Under the pieces are notes generated by a model. The model had not been told where the DNA came from and ran no database searches. It saw only the letters and a program-made list of their open reading frames with translations. This document shows, piece by piece, positions 52,232 through 59,884 of a stretch of 64,000 nucleotides of DNA. The stretch's first letter is position 1; every line of letters starts with the position of its first letter. The position numbers were made by a program, and so were the translations under genes. This stretch comes from Duganella sp. CF458 (lineage in GTDB: Bacteria; Pseudomonadota; Gammaproteobacteria; Burkholderiales; Burkholderiaceae_D): contig NZ_FOOF01000013.1 of assembly GCF_900113115.1 (NCBI RefSeq), forward strand, positions 124,001 to 188,000. Direction: 5' to 3'.

Positions 52232-52954
52232 ATGAAGAAAATCCTCGCCACCGTGTTTGCTGCGTCTTCCGTTCTGGCCGGCCCTGTGCTAGCACAAGAC
52301 AAGCCGACCGCTCCTCCGTTCGCACCAGTGACCCAGGACATCAAGGCCGCGACGCCTAAGAGCGCCTATGTGCAGGATGCCCGTGGCATCATCGCCCGCA
52401 ATCCATTCGGCCTGTGCTGGCGCACCGGTTACTGGACCCCGGCCGACGCCGTGCCAGGTTGCGACCTGCCGCTCTGCACCCCACCGGAAGAGCTGAAAGA
52501 TGGCAAGTGCGTGCTGCCTCCGCCACCACCAGCACCAGAGCAACCACCAGTCGCGGTGCCGCCAGTGGCAACCCCGGCAGCCCCAACCGCCGTACCGACC
52601 GCTGAGAAAGTATCCTTCGCAGCCGACGCCTTCTTCGACTACGACAAGGCCGTGCTGAAGCCGGAAGCGAAAGAAAAGCTGGACGAAATGGCCGACAAGC
52701 TGAACGGCATCAACCTGGAAGTGATCATCGGCGTCGGCCACACCGACTCCATGGGCACCGACCAGTACAACGACAAGCTGTCGCTGCGCCGCGCTGAAGC
52801 CGTCAAAGCGTACCTGCTGAGCAAAGGCGTGGAAGCCAACCGCGTATACACCGAAGGCAAGGGCGAGAAGCAGCCAGTAGCGGACAACAAGACCGCCGAA
52901 GGCCGCGCCCAGAACCGTCGCGTGGAAATCGAGGTCGTTGGCACCAAGAAGTAA
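52232..52954 (+). CDS. OmpA-family outer membrane/peptidoglycan-linking protein
   Basis: 240 residues. Signal peptide 1-21 (ending VLAQ). A short N-terminal region with three cysteines (GLCWRTGYW, GCDLPLC) lacks a full beta-barrel; a Pro/Val/Ala-rich linker (about 90-125) leads to the OmpA C-terminal domain (FFDYDKAVLKPEAKEKL, GHTDSMGTDQYNDKLSLRRA). It probably ties the outer membrane to peptidoglycan. A good AAGGAAAA site precedes the ATG and a strong terminator follows, fitting high expression. Confidence 0.93.
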   Translation: MKKILATVFAASSVLAGPVLAQDKPTAPPFAPVTQDIKAATPKSAYVQDARGIIARNPFGLCWRTGYWTPADAVPGCDLPLCTPPEELKDGKCVLPPPPPAPEQPPVAVPPVATPAAPTAVPTAEKVSFAADAFFDYDKAVLKPEAKEKLDEMADKLNGINLEVIIGVGHTDSMGTDQYNDKLSLRRAEAVKAYLLSKGVEANRVYTEGKGEKQPVADNKTAEGRAQNRRVEIEVVGTKK

Positions 52955-52978
52955 TTCCCGGCGCATCAGCGCTATTGC

Positions 52979-53005
52979 AGCCCCGCCCCGAGCGGGGCTT
53001 TTTTT
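52979..53005 (+). terminator. Rho-independent terminator after the OmpA-family gene
   Basis: An 8-bp stem AGCCCCGC / GCGGGGCT with a 5-nt loop followed by TTTTTTT, 24 nt after the stop. Confidence 0.93.
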
Positions 53006-53025
53006 GGAAAGAAACAATTGTCCCC

Positions 53026-53105
53026 CTGGGGTCAGGAACGAATCGGACTTTTGATTCCTTGATGCAGGAAATGTCCACATCGTTCCTGACCCCAGCTTGG
53101 ACATT
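53026..53105. repeat. REP-like element, family C, copy 2
   Basis: Perfect 16-bp inverted repeat CTGGGGTCAGGAACGA (53026-53041) / TCGTTCCTGACCCCAG (53080-53095), overlapped by a second inverted pair AATGTCCA (53070) / TGGACATT (53098-53105). The right half is homologous to the hairpin at 7542-7576. It sits between the OmpA terminator and ubiG. Confidence 0.82.
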
Positions 53106-53124
53106 TTTCCAGTATCATCCGGGC

Positions 53125-53820
53125 ATGAACGCCGACCCATTAGAACTGCAAAAATTCAGCGAACTGGCCCATCACTGGTGGGATCCCACTTCCGAATTCA
53201 AACCCCTGCACGAAATCAATCCTCTGCGCCTGGAATGGATCAACGCCCGCGCCCCGCTGGCCGGGAAGAACGTGATCGATATCGGCTGCGGCGGGGGGAT
53301 CCTGTCCGAATCCATGGCCCGCAAAGGCGCCAAGGTTACCGGCATCGACCTGTCCGAAAAAGCCCTGAAAGTGGCCGACCTGCATAGCCTGGAATCCGGC
53401 GTGCCGGTACGCTACAAGCTGATCGCCGCGGAGGAAATGGCGGCGCAGGAAGCCGGCCAGTATGACGTGGTGACCTGCATGGAAATGCTGGAACACGTTC
53501 CCGACCCAGGTGCCATCGTGCGCGCAGCAGCCACCCTGGTAAAACCGGGCGGCCACGTGTTCTTCTCCACCCTGAACCGCAACCCGAAGGCCTACCTGTT
53601 CGCGGTGATCGGCGCCGAGTACCTGCTGCGCATGCTCCCCAAGGGCACGCACGATTATGAAAAGTTCATCACTCCAGCCGAACTGTCGCAATACGTGCGC
53701 ACTGCTGGCTTGCAGGTAGATGCCTTGAAAGGCATGGGCTACAATCCGCTCACCAAGGTCTACTCCCTGAACAACGACACCAGCGTTAATTACCTGGTGG
53801 CCTGCACCCGCCCTGAATAA
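53125..53820 (+). CDS. ubiG: Ubiquinone biosynthesis O-methyltransferase
   Basis: 231 residues. SAM-dependent enzyme for both O-methylations of ubiquinone. SAM motif VIDIGCGGGILSE near 50, N-terminus ELQKFSELAHHWWDP and LNRNPKAYLFAVIGAEYLL match UbiG. ATG 53125 (MNADPLELQ) is chosen; an in-frame upstream reading runs through the REP-like element. The HAD phosphatase gene follows by 46 nt. Confidence 0.96.
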   Translation: MNADPLELQKFSELAHHWWDPTSEFKPLHEINPLRLEWINARAPLAGKNVIDIGCGGGILSESMARKGAKVTGIDLSEKALKVADLHSLESGVPVRYKLIAAEEMAAQEAGQYDVVTCMEMLEHVPDPGAIVRAAATLVKPGGHVFFSTLNRNPKAYLFAVIGAEYLLRMLPKGTHDYEKFITPAELSQYVRTAGLQVDALKGMGYNPLTKVYSLNNDTSVNYLVACTRPE

Positions 53821-53866
53821 AGCCAGGCGGCCTGCGCGCCGCCTGCTTCGAAAGCCCTCCCCCATC

Positions 53867-54559
53867 ATGAGCCTGTTCCCAGCCCCGCGCGCCATCTTGT
53901 TTGACCTGGATGGCACCCTGGCCGACACCGCCCCCGACCTGGCCGCCGCCATCAACCTGCTGCGCACCGTGCGCGGGTTGGAGCCGACGCCATATGAGGT
54001 GCTGCGCCCGCAGGCGTCGCACGGCGCTCGCGGCATGATCGGCGTGTCCTTCGGCCTGAAGCCGCAGGACCAAGGCTTTGAAGAACTGCGCGACGGCTTC
54101 TTCACCAATTACGAAGCCGCGATGGCGGTGCACAGCACCCTGTTCGACGGCATCAACGAACTGCTGGACGGCATTACCGAAGCCGGCCTGCGCTGGGGCA
54201 TCGTCACCAACAAACCAGCCCGCTTCACCGACCCGCTGGTGCCGCAGATCGGCCTGGCTCAGGCAAGCTGCGTCGTCTCCGGCGACACCACCCCGCACGC
54301 CAAGCCCCACCCTGCGCCCTTGCTGGAAGCGGCAACCCGCCTTGGCCTGGCGCCGGAAGAATGCTGGTACGTCGGTGACGACCTGCGCGACATCCAGGCC
54401 GGCCGGGCCGCCGGCATGCGCACGGTGGCCTGCCAGTGGGGCTATTGCGGACCGGTCGAGCCGGCCACCTGGGGCGCCGACCACTTGCTGGCCTCCCCTG
54501 CCGACCTGCTGGCCCTGATCCGCGCAACCGTACCATCCCCGACACCGTTGGCCGCCTAG
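53867..54559 (+). CDS. HAD-family phosphatase, phosphoglycolate phosphatase or MupP type
   Basis: 230 residues. HAD motif I FDLDGTLADT (Asp13 nucleophile, Asp15 acid/base), motif II IVTNKP, motif III/IV GDDLRDIQAGRAAGM. It lies next to ubiG, gyrA and serC, the same neighbourhood as Pseudomonas mupP, the MurNAc-6-phosphate phosphatase of peptidoglycan recycling, so MupP is as likely as Gph. Sequence alone does not decide. Confidence 0.9.
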   Translation: MSLFPAPRAILFDLDGTLADTAPDLAAAINLLRTVRGLEPTPYEVLRPQASHGARGMIGVSFGLKPQDQGFEELRDGFFTNYEAAMAVHSTLFDGINELLDGITEAGLRWGIVTNKPARFTDPLVPQIGLAQASCVVSGDTTPHAKPHPAPLLEAATRLGLAPEECWYVGDDLRDIQAGRAAGMRTVACQWGYCGPVEPATWGADHLLASPADLLALIRATVPSPTPLAA

Positions 54560-54644
54560 AAACATCGTTACAACTTGCCCAACAGCAATAAGTTTCTATA
54601 CTATAGTCAGTAACGATTACAGGAAAAGGGCATCGGGAGACTTT

Positions 54645-55619
54645 ATGGACGGGGACGAGAACAACGAGGCAGCGCTCCCACCACGCAGCAGCGCGCCGCA
54701 AGCCTGGGATGCCTCCGTTGCCGAAAGCCGCTTTTACTGGTACGACCTGCTGGTTAACGACCCGCTGGTGCCCGACTTCCGCGATCCGATCGGCCGCTAC
54801 CAGCGCCGCATGCAGTTCGCGCTGGACGCGACCATGGAAAAGCAGCTGCTGTTCTTCGTTGTTTCCCGCCCCCGCCTGCGCTTCGACATGAAGAAAGGCA
54901 CCAGTTGGGGCTTTTTCGGCCTGAAACTGACCGTACCGCTGCTGGCCGGCACCGACAACCGCAAGGAATCGATCACGCTCGAACTGGAAGTGCCGTTCGA
55001 AGCGACCTTCAAGAAGCCGATCGTCACCCTGCACGACAAGTACATCACCCTGAACTGGGGCGCGCTGACGGAATGCTATTCCGCACACGACCTGCTGCAG
55101 AAATTCCCGAATGACCTGAAGTACGAAAGCAACGTGCAGTTCGTCGGCATCACGCGCGATCCGCAGTCCCGCCTGGCCAAAGGCCGGCTGCCTTCCGTCA
55201 ACCGCATCATGGAAGACAACGACGGCGCCTTCGACACCTTCCTGCTGGTCAAACGCATGGATGTGAAGGTTGAAACCGCGGTGCAAGACCCGCTCAGCGA
55301 AGCCTCCGCCCGCTCGCACAGCGAAGTGATGGAAGGCGCACTGATCCGCTACTTCGAAGGCGAAAAGCCAGCCCACCACGGCACCATAGAGAACAACAGC
55401 CGACGCGACCGCGTGGCTGGGCTGGTCGAGACTTACCAGCTTGACAGGCTCACCGTCGATCTCGGCTTCAAGGAAGCCGACAGCTTCCACGACCTCAAGT
55501 CCGCCATCGTGCCGGTCTCACGCCGCCACCTGGTCGAATTCACCTTCGGCCCCGGCGGTGACATCCGCTCCAGCCGCCTTCCCGACGACGCCCGCCCACT
55601 GGTTTCGCTCGAAGAGTGA
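54645..55619 (+). CDS. Conserved hypothetical protein upstream of ssrA
   Basis: 324 residues, soluble, no signal peptide, no membrane segment. Mixed alpha/beta composition with repeated short strands; the N-terminal about 20 residues are acidic and disordered. I recognise no family. A GGGAGAC site precedes the ATG. Its stop lies about 20 bp before the ssrA -10, so the ssrA promoter overlaps its 3' end. Codon use is like the core genes, arguing against recent transfer. Confidence 0.75.
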   Translation: MDGDENNEAALPPRSSAPQAWDASVAESRFYWYDLLVNDPLVPDFRDPIGRYQRRMQFALDATMEKQLLFFVVSRPRLRFDMKKGTSWGFFGLKLTVPLLAGTDNRKESITLELEVPFEATFKKPIVTLHDKYITLNWGALTECYSAHDLLQKFPNDLKYESNVQFVGITRDPQSRLAKGRLPSVNRIMEDNDGAFDTFLLVKRMDVKVETAVQDPLSEASARSHSEVMEGALIRYFEGEKPAHHGTIENNSRRDRVAGLVETYQLDRLTVDLGFKEADSFHDLKSAIVPVSRRHLVEFTFGPGGDIRSSRLPDDARPLVSLEE

Positions 55620-55645
55620 CGCGGACGAAAAGATTCAGGTAAAAT
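55617..55645 (+). promoter_or_regulatory. ssrA promoter
   Basis: A -10 TAAAAT (55640-55645) with TGACGC (55617-55622) 17 bp upstream as a weak -35. It ends 15 nt before the mature tmRNA 5' end and overlaps the stop of the preceding gene. Confidence 0.6.
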
Positions 55646-55660
55646 ACAACTTCCTTCTGT

Positions 55661-56023
55661 GGGGACGACCTGGTTTCGACGTGGGTTGCAAAGCAGAACA
55701 GGGCATACCGAGGGCTGGTTACCTCGTAAATACACCCAGAAACAAACTAACTGCAAACGATAACTCGTACGCACTGGCAGCTTAATCGCTGACCTGCCCG
55801 ACAACACCTCGCCCTTAGGGTGTGACCGCAAGGTCGTGTTGGGTCATTTATAAGGGATCGAGCTACGAGGGTTCACTTCGAGTAGCTCTAAATCTAAGGT
55901 GAATCGCTTGTCCGGAACGTGCACATCCGTGCCGTACAGGTTAAATTAAATGATAGTGCTAAGTATGTAGAACTGTCTGTAGAGTGCTTGCGGACGCGGG
56001 TTCGATTCCCGCCGTCTCCACCA
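55661..56023 (+). ncRNA. ssrA: tmRNA (one-piece)
   Basis: 363 nt. The 5' GGGGACG pairs with 3' CGTCTCC before an encoded ACCA end; the T-arm GGGTTCGATTCCCGCC is intact. The tag reading frame (55754-55786) encodes ANDNSYALAA and a TAA. tmRNA rescues ribosomes stalled on broken messages and marks the product for proteolysis. The pseudoknot-rich middle is present. One-piece, not the permuted form. Confidence 0.97.
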
Positions 56024-56030
56024 CTAATTC

Positions 56031-56060
56031 CTTTAAAATCATGAAATTATGATTTTAAAG
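56031..56060. repeat. 12-bp-arm hairpin just after ssrA
   Basis: CTTTAAAATCAT / ATGATTTTAAAG with a 6-nt AT loop, 7 nt after the tmRNA end. It could serve processing of the tmRNA precursor or be part of an integration site core. No T-run. Confidence 0.6.
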
Positions 56061-56125
56061 CTGTCATTAATTGGGGTATTTGGGGGCCGATTTGGCACCG
56101 GAATGGCAGCTTAATGACAGCATGG

Positions 56126-56153
56126 AAATAGCCGCTCAGTGCGGCTATTTTTT
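56126..56153 (+). terminator. Rho-independent terminator of ssrA
   Basis: A 10-bp stem AAATAGCCGC / GCGGCTATTT with a 5-nt loop followed by TTT. A diverged copy of this terminator occurs at 57304-57331. Confidence 0.85.
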
Positions 56154-56349
56154 CGCCATAGTTCAACATCGCAGCAGGTCACGCCGATGATGCACAGCGT
56201 ATTCTTCCTGTGAGAACTTAGTGAACTTCACTAAAAAATTACGGCACAAGTTGCGCCGAGACATGAACGAATAAGCCCAGGACGCAAAGCGACAAGAAGC
56301 AACGATTGGGCTACACTAGTTGCATCGATTTTGAGTAAGGGAGGCGCAA
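56154..56349. other. Non-coding region before the toxin-antitoxin pair
   Basis: About 200 bp without a gene. It contains a perfect palindrome TTAGTGAACTTCACTAA (56218-56234) and a promoter candidate with -35 GCGACA (56289-56294) and -10 TACACT (56312-56317), 17 bp apart, which would start transcription about 26 nt before the antitoxin ATG. Confidence 0.55.
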
Positions 56350-56595
56350 ATGAGCGCCCGAAAAATATCCGAGGAAGACATTCGCGAAATGTCGATTGTC
56401 GACCTGGAAGCAATAGTCGACGAAGTAGCAAGGCGCCTGGCTGATCCAGCTAAACCAGCTGTTGCGACTCTGGAGTTGGCACGTCGCCGACGTCTGGGGG
56501 CCCTTACGGCCGCCGAGGGATTGTGGAAGGATCGCGTTGACGTTCCGAAGGATGGCGTTCAGGCCCAAGAACAACTGAGGGCTGAATGGCGTTAG
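56350..56595 (+). CDS. Antitoxin of a PIN-domain toxin-antitoxin pair
   Basis: 81 residues, charged, mostly helical: MSARKISEEDIREMS, a helix to about residue 32, a basic ARRRRLG segment and an acidic C-terminus. An AAGGGAGG site precedes the ATG. It overlaps the toxin start by 10 nt, the usual VapBC coupling. It resembles no classical ribbon-helix-helix or AbrB VapB that I can name; the call rests on context. Confidence 0.75.
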   Translation: MSARKISEEDIREMSIVDLEAIVDEVARRLADPAKPAVATLELARRRRLGALTAAEGLWKDRVDVPKDGVQAQEQLRAEWR

Positions 56596-57053
56596 TTCTT
56601 TTCGACACCTGCATATTTATCGACATGCTTAATGGCGTCCACCAGGCGACAGTCGAACTTAGCACCTACGATCACCCCGCTATCAGCGTAATCACTTACA
56701 TGGAGCTTCGTGCCGGACAATCAAAGCGTCCGCATGAGGAACCAATCCTTGATGCCGTGCTGGCTGAATTCGAAATCCTTCAACTGGACCAGCAGATCAT
56801 TGAGCAGGCTATTGAAATCCGGGGAAATAGCCTCATCGCCGGCCCATCCGTCAGGTTGCCGGATGCGATCATTGGTGCGACCGCGAGGGCATATGGCATC
56901 CCGGTAATTACGCGCAATCCGAAAGATTTCAACTGGGAAGGCATCACTGTGCACGTTCCCTATGACTACGATTCCAACGCTGCTTTCGTAACGAATATTC
57001 GTACAGCCTTTACCGACTTTAAGCCCCGTGGCACTCTCAAGCGCATTCGATAG
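56586..57053 (+). CDS. PIN-domain ribonuclease toxin (VapC-like)
   Basis: 155 residues. The PIN acidic set is visible: Asp7 (LFDTCIFID), Glu40 (TYMELRAG), Asp93 (LPDAIIGATA) and Asp114 (TRNPKDF). Such toxins cut RNA, often tRNA or rRNA, when the antitoxin is lost. About 30 residues extend past the usual PIN end. Base composition is noticeably lower in G+C than the flanking core genes, and the pair sits between degenerate copies of the ssrA 3' end, so acquisition by integration is likely. Confidence 0.88.
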   Translation: MALVLFDTCIFIDMLNGVHQATVELSTYDHPAISVITYMELRAGQSKRPHEEPILDAVLAEFEILQLDQQIIEQAIEIRGNSLIAGPSVRLPDAIIGATARAYGIPVITRNPKDFNWEGITVHVPYDYDSNAAFVTNIRTAFTDFKPRGTLKRIR

Positions 57054-57085
57054 TCTTGACAACTGCCGACGGTCAATCCCGTTCA

Positions 57086-57109
57086 GGAGTTCGAATCTCA
57101 CCGCTCTCA
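57086..57109 (+). repeat. Degenerate copy of the ssrA T-arm/acceptor end, copy 2
   Basis: GGAGTTCGAATCTCACCGCT followed by CTCA aligns with the tmRNA 3' end (55997-56020, GGGTTCGATTCCCGCCGTCT), keeping TTCGA, TC, C and CCG-TCTC. It lies 33 nt after the toxin stop. It may mark an old attachment site; it cannot fold into a full tRNA. Confidence 0.6.
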
Positions 57110-57242
57110 GTGAGTTCAAAAGAGCATTACATTTGGCTGAACTACAGCCTTAAGACTGAGCATATCGCTTTGCCCAGATAAAAAATACACAAATATTACT
57201 TACCATATCGAGTGGAAACCGCATGAACATCTGACGTAACGT

Positions 57243-57275
57243 CGGTTCGGTTCTCGCCGTGCCACCTCTAATTCC
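57243..57275 (+). repeat. Degenerate copy of the ssrA 3' end and flank, copy 3
   Basis: CGGTTCGGTTCTCGCCGTGC then CACCTCTAATTCC aligns with tmRNA bases 55998-56031 with one gap, and the match continues past the mature end into CTAATTCC. The following terminator-like stem (57304-57331) matches the ssrA terminator, so the whole 3' end plus terminator is duplicated. Confidence 0.75.
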
Positions 57276-57303
57276 CCCCTGAACGACAGCTGAATGACAT
57301 CCT

Positions 57304-57331
57304 GAAAATAGCCGCGCTAAGCGGCTGTTTC
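57304..57331 (+). terminator. Diverged duplicate of the ssrA terminator
   Basis: AAATAGCCGC-GCTAA-GCGGCTGTTT CTTCGCC parallels the ssrA terminator at 56126-56153 and its following TTCGCC. One mismatch in the stem and a broken T-run suggest decay. Confidence 0.6.
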
Positions 57332-57414
57332 TTCGCCCGTTATCCGAAGTCCTGTATGTGCGAACGAAAATTCGCTCCGCCTCACGACACTGGGGGCGCC
57401 AGTGCGGCTGCATT

Positions 57415-57819
57415 TCAAAGGATGCGATGGTGTGAACGGGTGGAATCAGAAGGAATGTAGTACGCCTCGGCTATGCCAACGTGCGCCTCAAGGCAAAAAT
57501 CGCGGCAGGCATCCGCGCATGCAAGACATGCTCGCGCCGGCTCGGCAAAACCTTGCACGTCGGCGAGTGCATCTCCGCAAGCTTCGCAAACCTGCCACGA
57601 CATTCGAGCAAAATCGTTTGCGTACGGTGGTTCCGGCATCGCCATTGCACCAGCCGTAGTTCGGCAGACGTCCGCACACACACGCAAGAGCTCCAGCAGT
57701 GGTTCCCGCATCGCATCTGGAATGCGCCGCCTTTCAGCTATCGCATTAACGCAACTGTCGTGACAATGCAGGCAGCGCAGTGTGATGTGATCCATTTTAG
57801 AAGCAGCATCGTCGCGCAT
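57415..57819 (-). CDS. Four-helix-bundle Cys-rich (DUF326-like) copper-binding protein
   Basis: 134 residues. Regular cysteine pairs on predicted helices: CLHCHDSC, CADVC, CEACGDAL and CLACADACRDFC, with nearby His and Met (AMAMPEPP). This is the layout of DUF326 / copper-storage-like four-helix proteins that bind Cu(I) inside a bundle. No signal peptide, so cytoplasmic. ATG 57819 has GGAG 8 nt upstream. No copper transporter or regulator adjoins. Confidence 0.85.
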   Translation of the reverse strand: MRDDAASKMDHITLRCLHCHDSCVNAIAERRRIPDAMREPLLELLRVCADVCRTTAGAMAMPEPPYANDFARMSWQVCEACGDALADVQGFAEPARACLACADACRDFCLEAHVGIAEAYYIPSDSTRSHHRIL

Positions 57820-57981
57820 AATCGAAGCTCCGAACGAGTCCACGCTGCTAACATATCCAGGACACTTCGCCCGCACAGTGCGCCAGCGCACAACGGCTAT
57901 CGGATATTTCAGCCGGATCCCAGGGCCACAAGCGCAAGCCTAGGGCCCCGGTTTTTATGGTCCGGATCAAGTCAAGCAATT

Positions 57982-59130
57982 TCACTTGGTTCCGCATGCC
58001 TCGACTGTGTAAGCGCTCAGATTCGCACTCCCCTCCAGCGTCAGGTTCTTCGCAAAGAAACAGGCATATGGCCGGTTGCTCGCTTGGTCGACATAGAGGA
58101 ATTCGGTCGGCACGTTGTACGCCATGTCGAACTTCGAGGCCGGTTGGGTTGGAGAGAGCGCTTTGAATGCTAAGTGCAGTTTCAGGCCGAAGTTCGGATG
58201 ATGGAAGTCGAAGCACCCTTCCGGATAGGAGCAGCTGCCGTTCTGCGCTGGCAGATGCAGCGGGACGACTGTTTGCTGCGACGGGTCCGTCGGCATGCGC
58301 TCGTAGCGCATCGCGATAGGCGGATCGTCGGTGGTGATCTCGCTGATTGCACTGCCCGGCTGATGGAAGTTCGCGTAGAGCTGCTCGAACGCCGGCCAAC
58401 TGTCCGGGTGGATGAAGGTCTGCTTGACCTGGTCTTTCTCGTAGCTGGTCTGCGCCTGCACCGCGTACACCGCCCGCACGCGTGAAGACTTGGTCTGGTA
58501 TGGGAACGGGCTCTGGTCATCGGCCAGGTTCTTCGACAAGGCGTTCATCAGCCCAAGCGTGCCGCGCGATTGCCCGACGATGAAAATATTCGTGCCGTCG
58601 ATGCCGAGCATGCCGGACCGGTGCCGCGCCCATTGCACTGCGCGTGCGATGTCCGTGTTGGGTATATCGAGATCGGGCGGCTGGCCGTACCGCTGGCTCG
58701 CAACCGGATGGCGGAATTCGACCGACATGAACGCGAAGCCCAGCGCCAGCGCGGGCGTTACCAGCTTCGAATAAAGATCGCCCTGCTGCGGCAGGTTATC
58801 GGTCATGCCGTTCGGATGCGCCCAGATGATCAATGGCAGACGTTGCGACGACGGAAGTGAAGCAGGACGGTAGAAGTCGAAGCGCTGGTCCAGCGTAACG
58901 TCGTAGGGGCCGGCTGGCGACTTCTCGTTCCATTCCGTGCCTTCGGCGTAGCAGATGTCCCTCGCAACTGTGGCCTGAGCTCCCTGTGCCTGGGTGTAGC
59001 TGGAGAGTTCAGATTCCGTGCCGATCTTGCGGCATGGTTCTGCGGCGGCAATGCCTGAAGCCGCTGCCAGCAGCAGGCCGCAAATCGGGGATAGGAACGA
59101 TCGGAAACGTGGCTGGATATTTTGTCGCAT
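57982..59130 (-). CDS. Secreted alpha/beta hydrolase (esterase-like)
   Basis: 382 residues. Signal peptide about 1-27 (ending AAAE). Nucleophile elbow GQSRG, oxyanion-type HPNG early in the domain (IIWAHPNGMTD), and a C-terminal His (FDFHHPNFG region) as candidate triad member. Several cysteines suggest disulfides. Substrate unknown; it could act on cell-wall or plant-derived esters. ATG 59130 follows GGAG at 6 nt; a longer reading lacks a signal peptide. Confidence 0.85.
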   Translation of the reverse strand: MRQNIQPRFRSFLSPICGLLLAAASGIAAAEPCRKIGTESELSSYTQAQGAQATVARDICYAEGTEWNEKSPAGPYDVTLDQRFDFYRPASLPSSQRLPLIIWAHPNGMTDNLPQQGDLYSKLVTPALALGFAFMSVEFRHPVASQRYGQPPDLDIPNTDIARAVQWARHRSGMLGIDGTNIFIVGQSRGTLGLMNALSKNLADDQSPFPYQTKSSRVRAVYAVQAQTSYEKDQVKQTFIHPDSWPAFEQLYANFHQPGSAISEITTDDPPIAMRYERMPTDPSQQTVVPLHLPAQNGSCSYPEGCFDFHHPNFGLKLHLAFKALSPTQPASKFDMAYNVPTEFLYVDQASNRPYACFFAKNLTLEGSANLSAYTVEACGTK

Positions 59131-59215
59131 TCTTTGCTCCGGTATTGGTGTTTGAATGGTGGACAGCCGCGCTACATTATCATTAAAACAATTTAGTGTT
59201 CGCATCGGAGGCGAG

Positions 59216-59581
59216 ATGGAGAAATTCGAAAAGCTCTTTTCTTACGGGACGCTGCAACAGGATGGCGTTCAGCTTGCGACGTTCGGGCGCAAGCTTGAAA
59301 GCACGGCGGACGAGTTGAACGGGTATAAGCTCGGGCTGCTGGAGATCGATGATCCCGCAGTCGTTGCGACGAGCGGGAAGACGCACCATCCGATCATTTC
59401 GCGCAGCGGAAGTGACGCGGATACCGTCTCCGGCTCGGTGCTTCTGGTCACCCCTGAGGAACTACAGCAGGCAGACCAGTACGAGGTGGCAGCGTATCGG
59501 CGGCACAGCATCACGCTGGCATCGGGGACTGTCGCGTGGGCCTATGTCGATGCGCGCGACATCCAGCGCGATGTGGACTGA
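59216..59581 (+). CDS. Gamma-glutamylcyclotransferase-like (AIG2/GGCT) protein
   Basis: 121 residues. N-terminal LFSYGTLQQDGVQLATFGR is the YGTL substrate loop of the GGCT/AIG2 fold; the C-terminal part has DQYEVAAYRRHSITLASGTVAWAYV. Such enzymes form 5-oxoproline from gamma-glutamyl amines; the substrate here is unknown. GGAGGCGAG precedes the ATG. Divergent from the esterase gene, with an 85-bp shared promoter region. Confidence 0.88.
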   Translation: MEKFEKLFSYGTLQQDGVQLATFGRKLESTADELNGYKLGLLEIDDPAVVATSGKTHHPIISRSGSDADTVSGSVLLVTPEELQQADQYEVAAYRRHSITLASGTVAWAYVDARDIQRDVD

Positions 59582-59638
59582 CGCACAGACCAGGCTTCCC
59601 GGCGCGACGTAGCCTAAGCGCTGGCTCTAGGAGACAGC

Positions 59639-59884
59639 GTGGATCAACGAAGTCATAAAGAACGGCGTCACGACAGCGGCACTGCCGAGCGATTCGACAT
59701 GGCAGTGCGTACCGCCCTGGCTTTCGACCAGGGCGCGGCTTATACCTACCTTGCCATCTGCGGTGTGGAGCACATGCTGATCCGTTCGTTCGCGGAACGC
59801 TTCCCGACCCAAGTACGGTCGGTCGCCTCCCTGCCCTGGCACTCCAGCGACCGCCGCAGCGATTCAATGCAGCGTGCGTTTTAG
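59639..59884 (+). CDS. Small hypothetical protein (GTG start)
   Basis: 81 residues beginning MDQRSHKERRHDSGTAERF from a GTG with AGGAG 7 nt upstream. A mixed, partly hydrophobic helix (TALAFDQGAAYTYLAICGVE) precedes a basic tail. No family recognised. Its last 21 bases overlap the end of the convergent higA. The good ribosome site supports it, but its existence is not certain. Confidence 0.5.
   Translation: MDQRSHKERRHDSGTAERFDMAVRTALAFDQGAAYTYLAICGVEHMLIRSFAERFPTQVRSVASLPWHSSDRRSDSMQRAF

Larger units (their letters stand above)
57054..57414. other. Non-coding region with two degenerate ssrA-end copies
   Basis: 360 bp without a credible gene. Besides the two ssrA-end-like segments (57086-57109 and 57243-57275) it contains a second terminator-like stem at 57304-57331 and AT-rich filler. 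It marks the far side of the toxin-antitoxin segment. Confidence 0.6.

Noticed and set aside
57086..57109. A tRNA gene after the PIN toxin
   Set aside because: Only a T-arm/acceptor-like fragment is present; no D-arm or anticodon arm can be folded upstream.
57150..57413. An 87-codon minus-strand open frame between the TA pair and the Cys-rich protein
   Set aside because: It crosses the degenerate ssrA copy and terminator duplicate, has no ribosome site and no domain.
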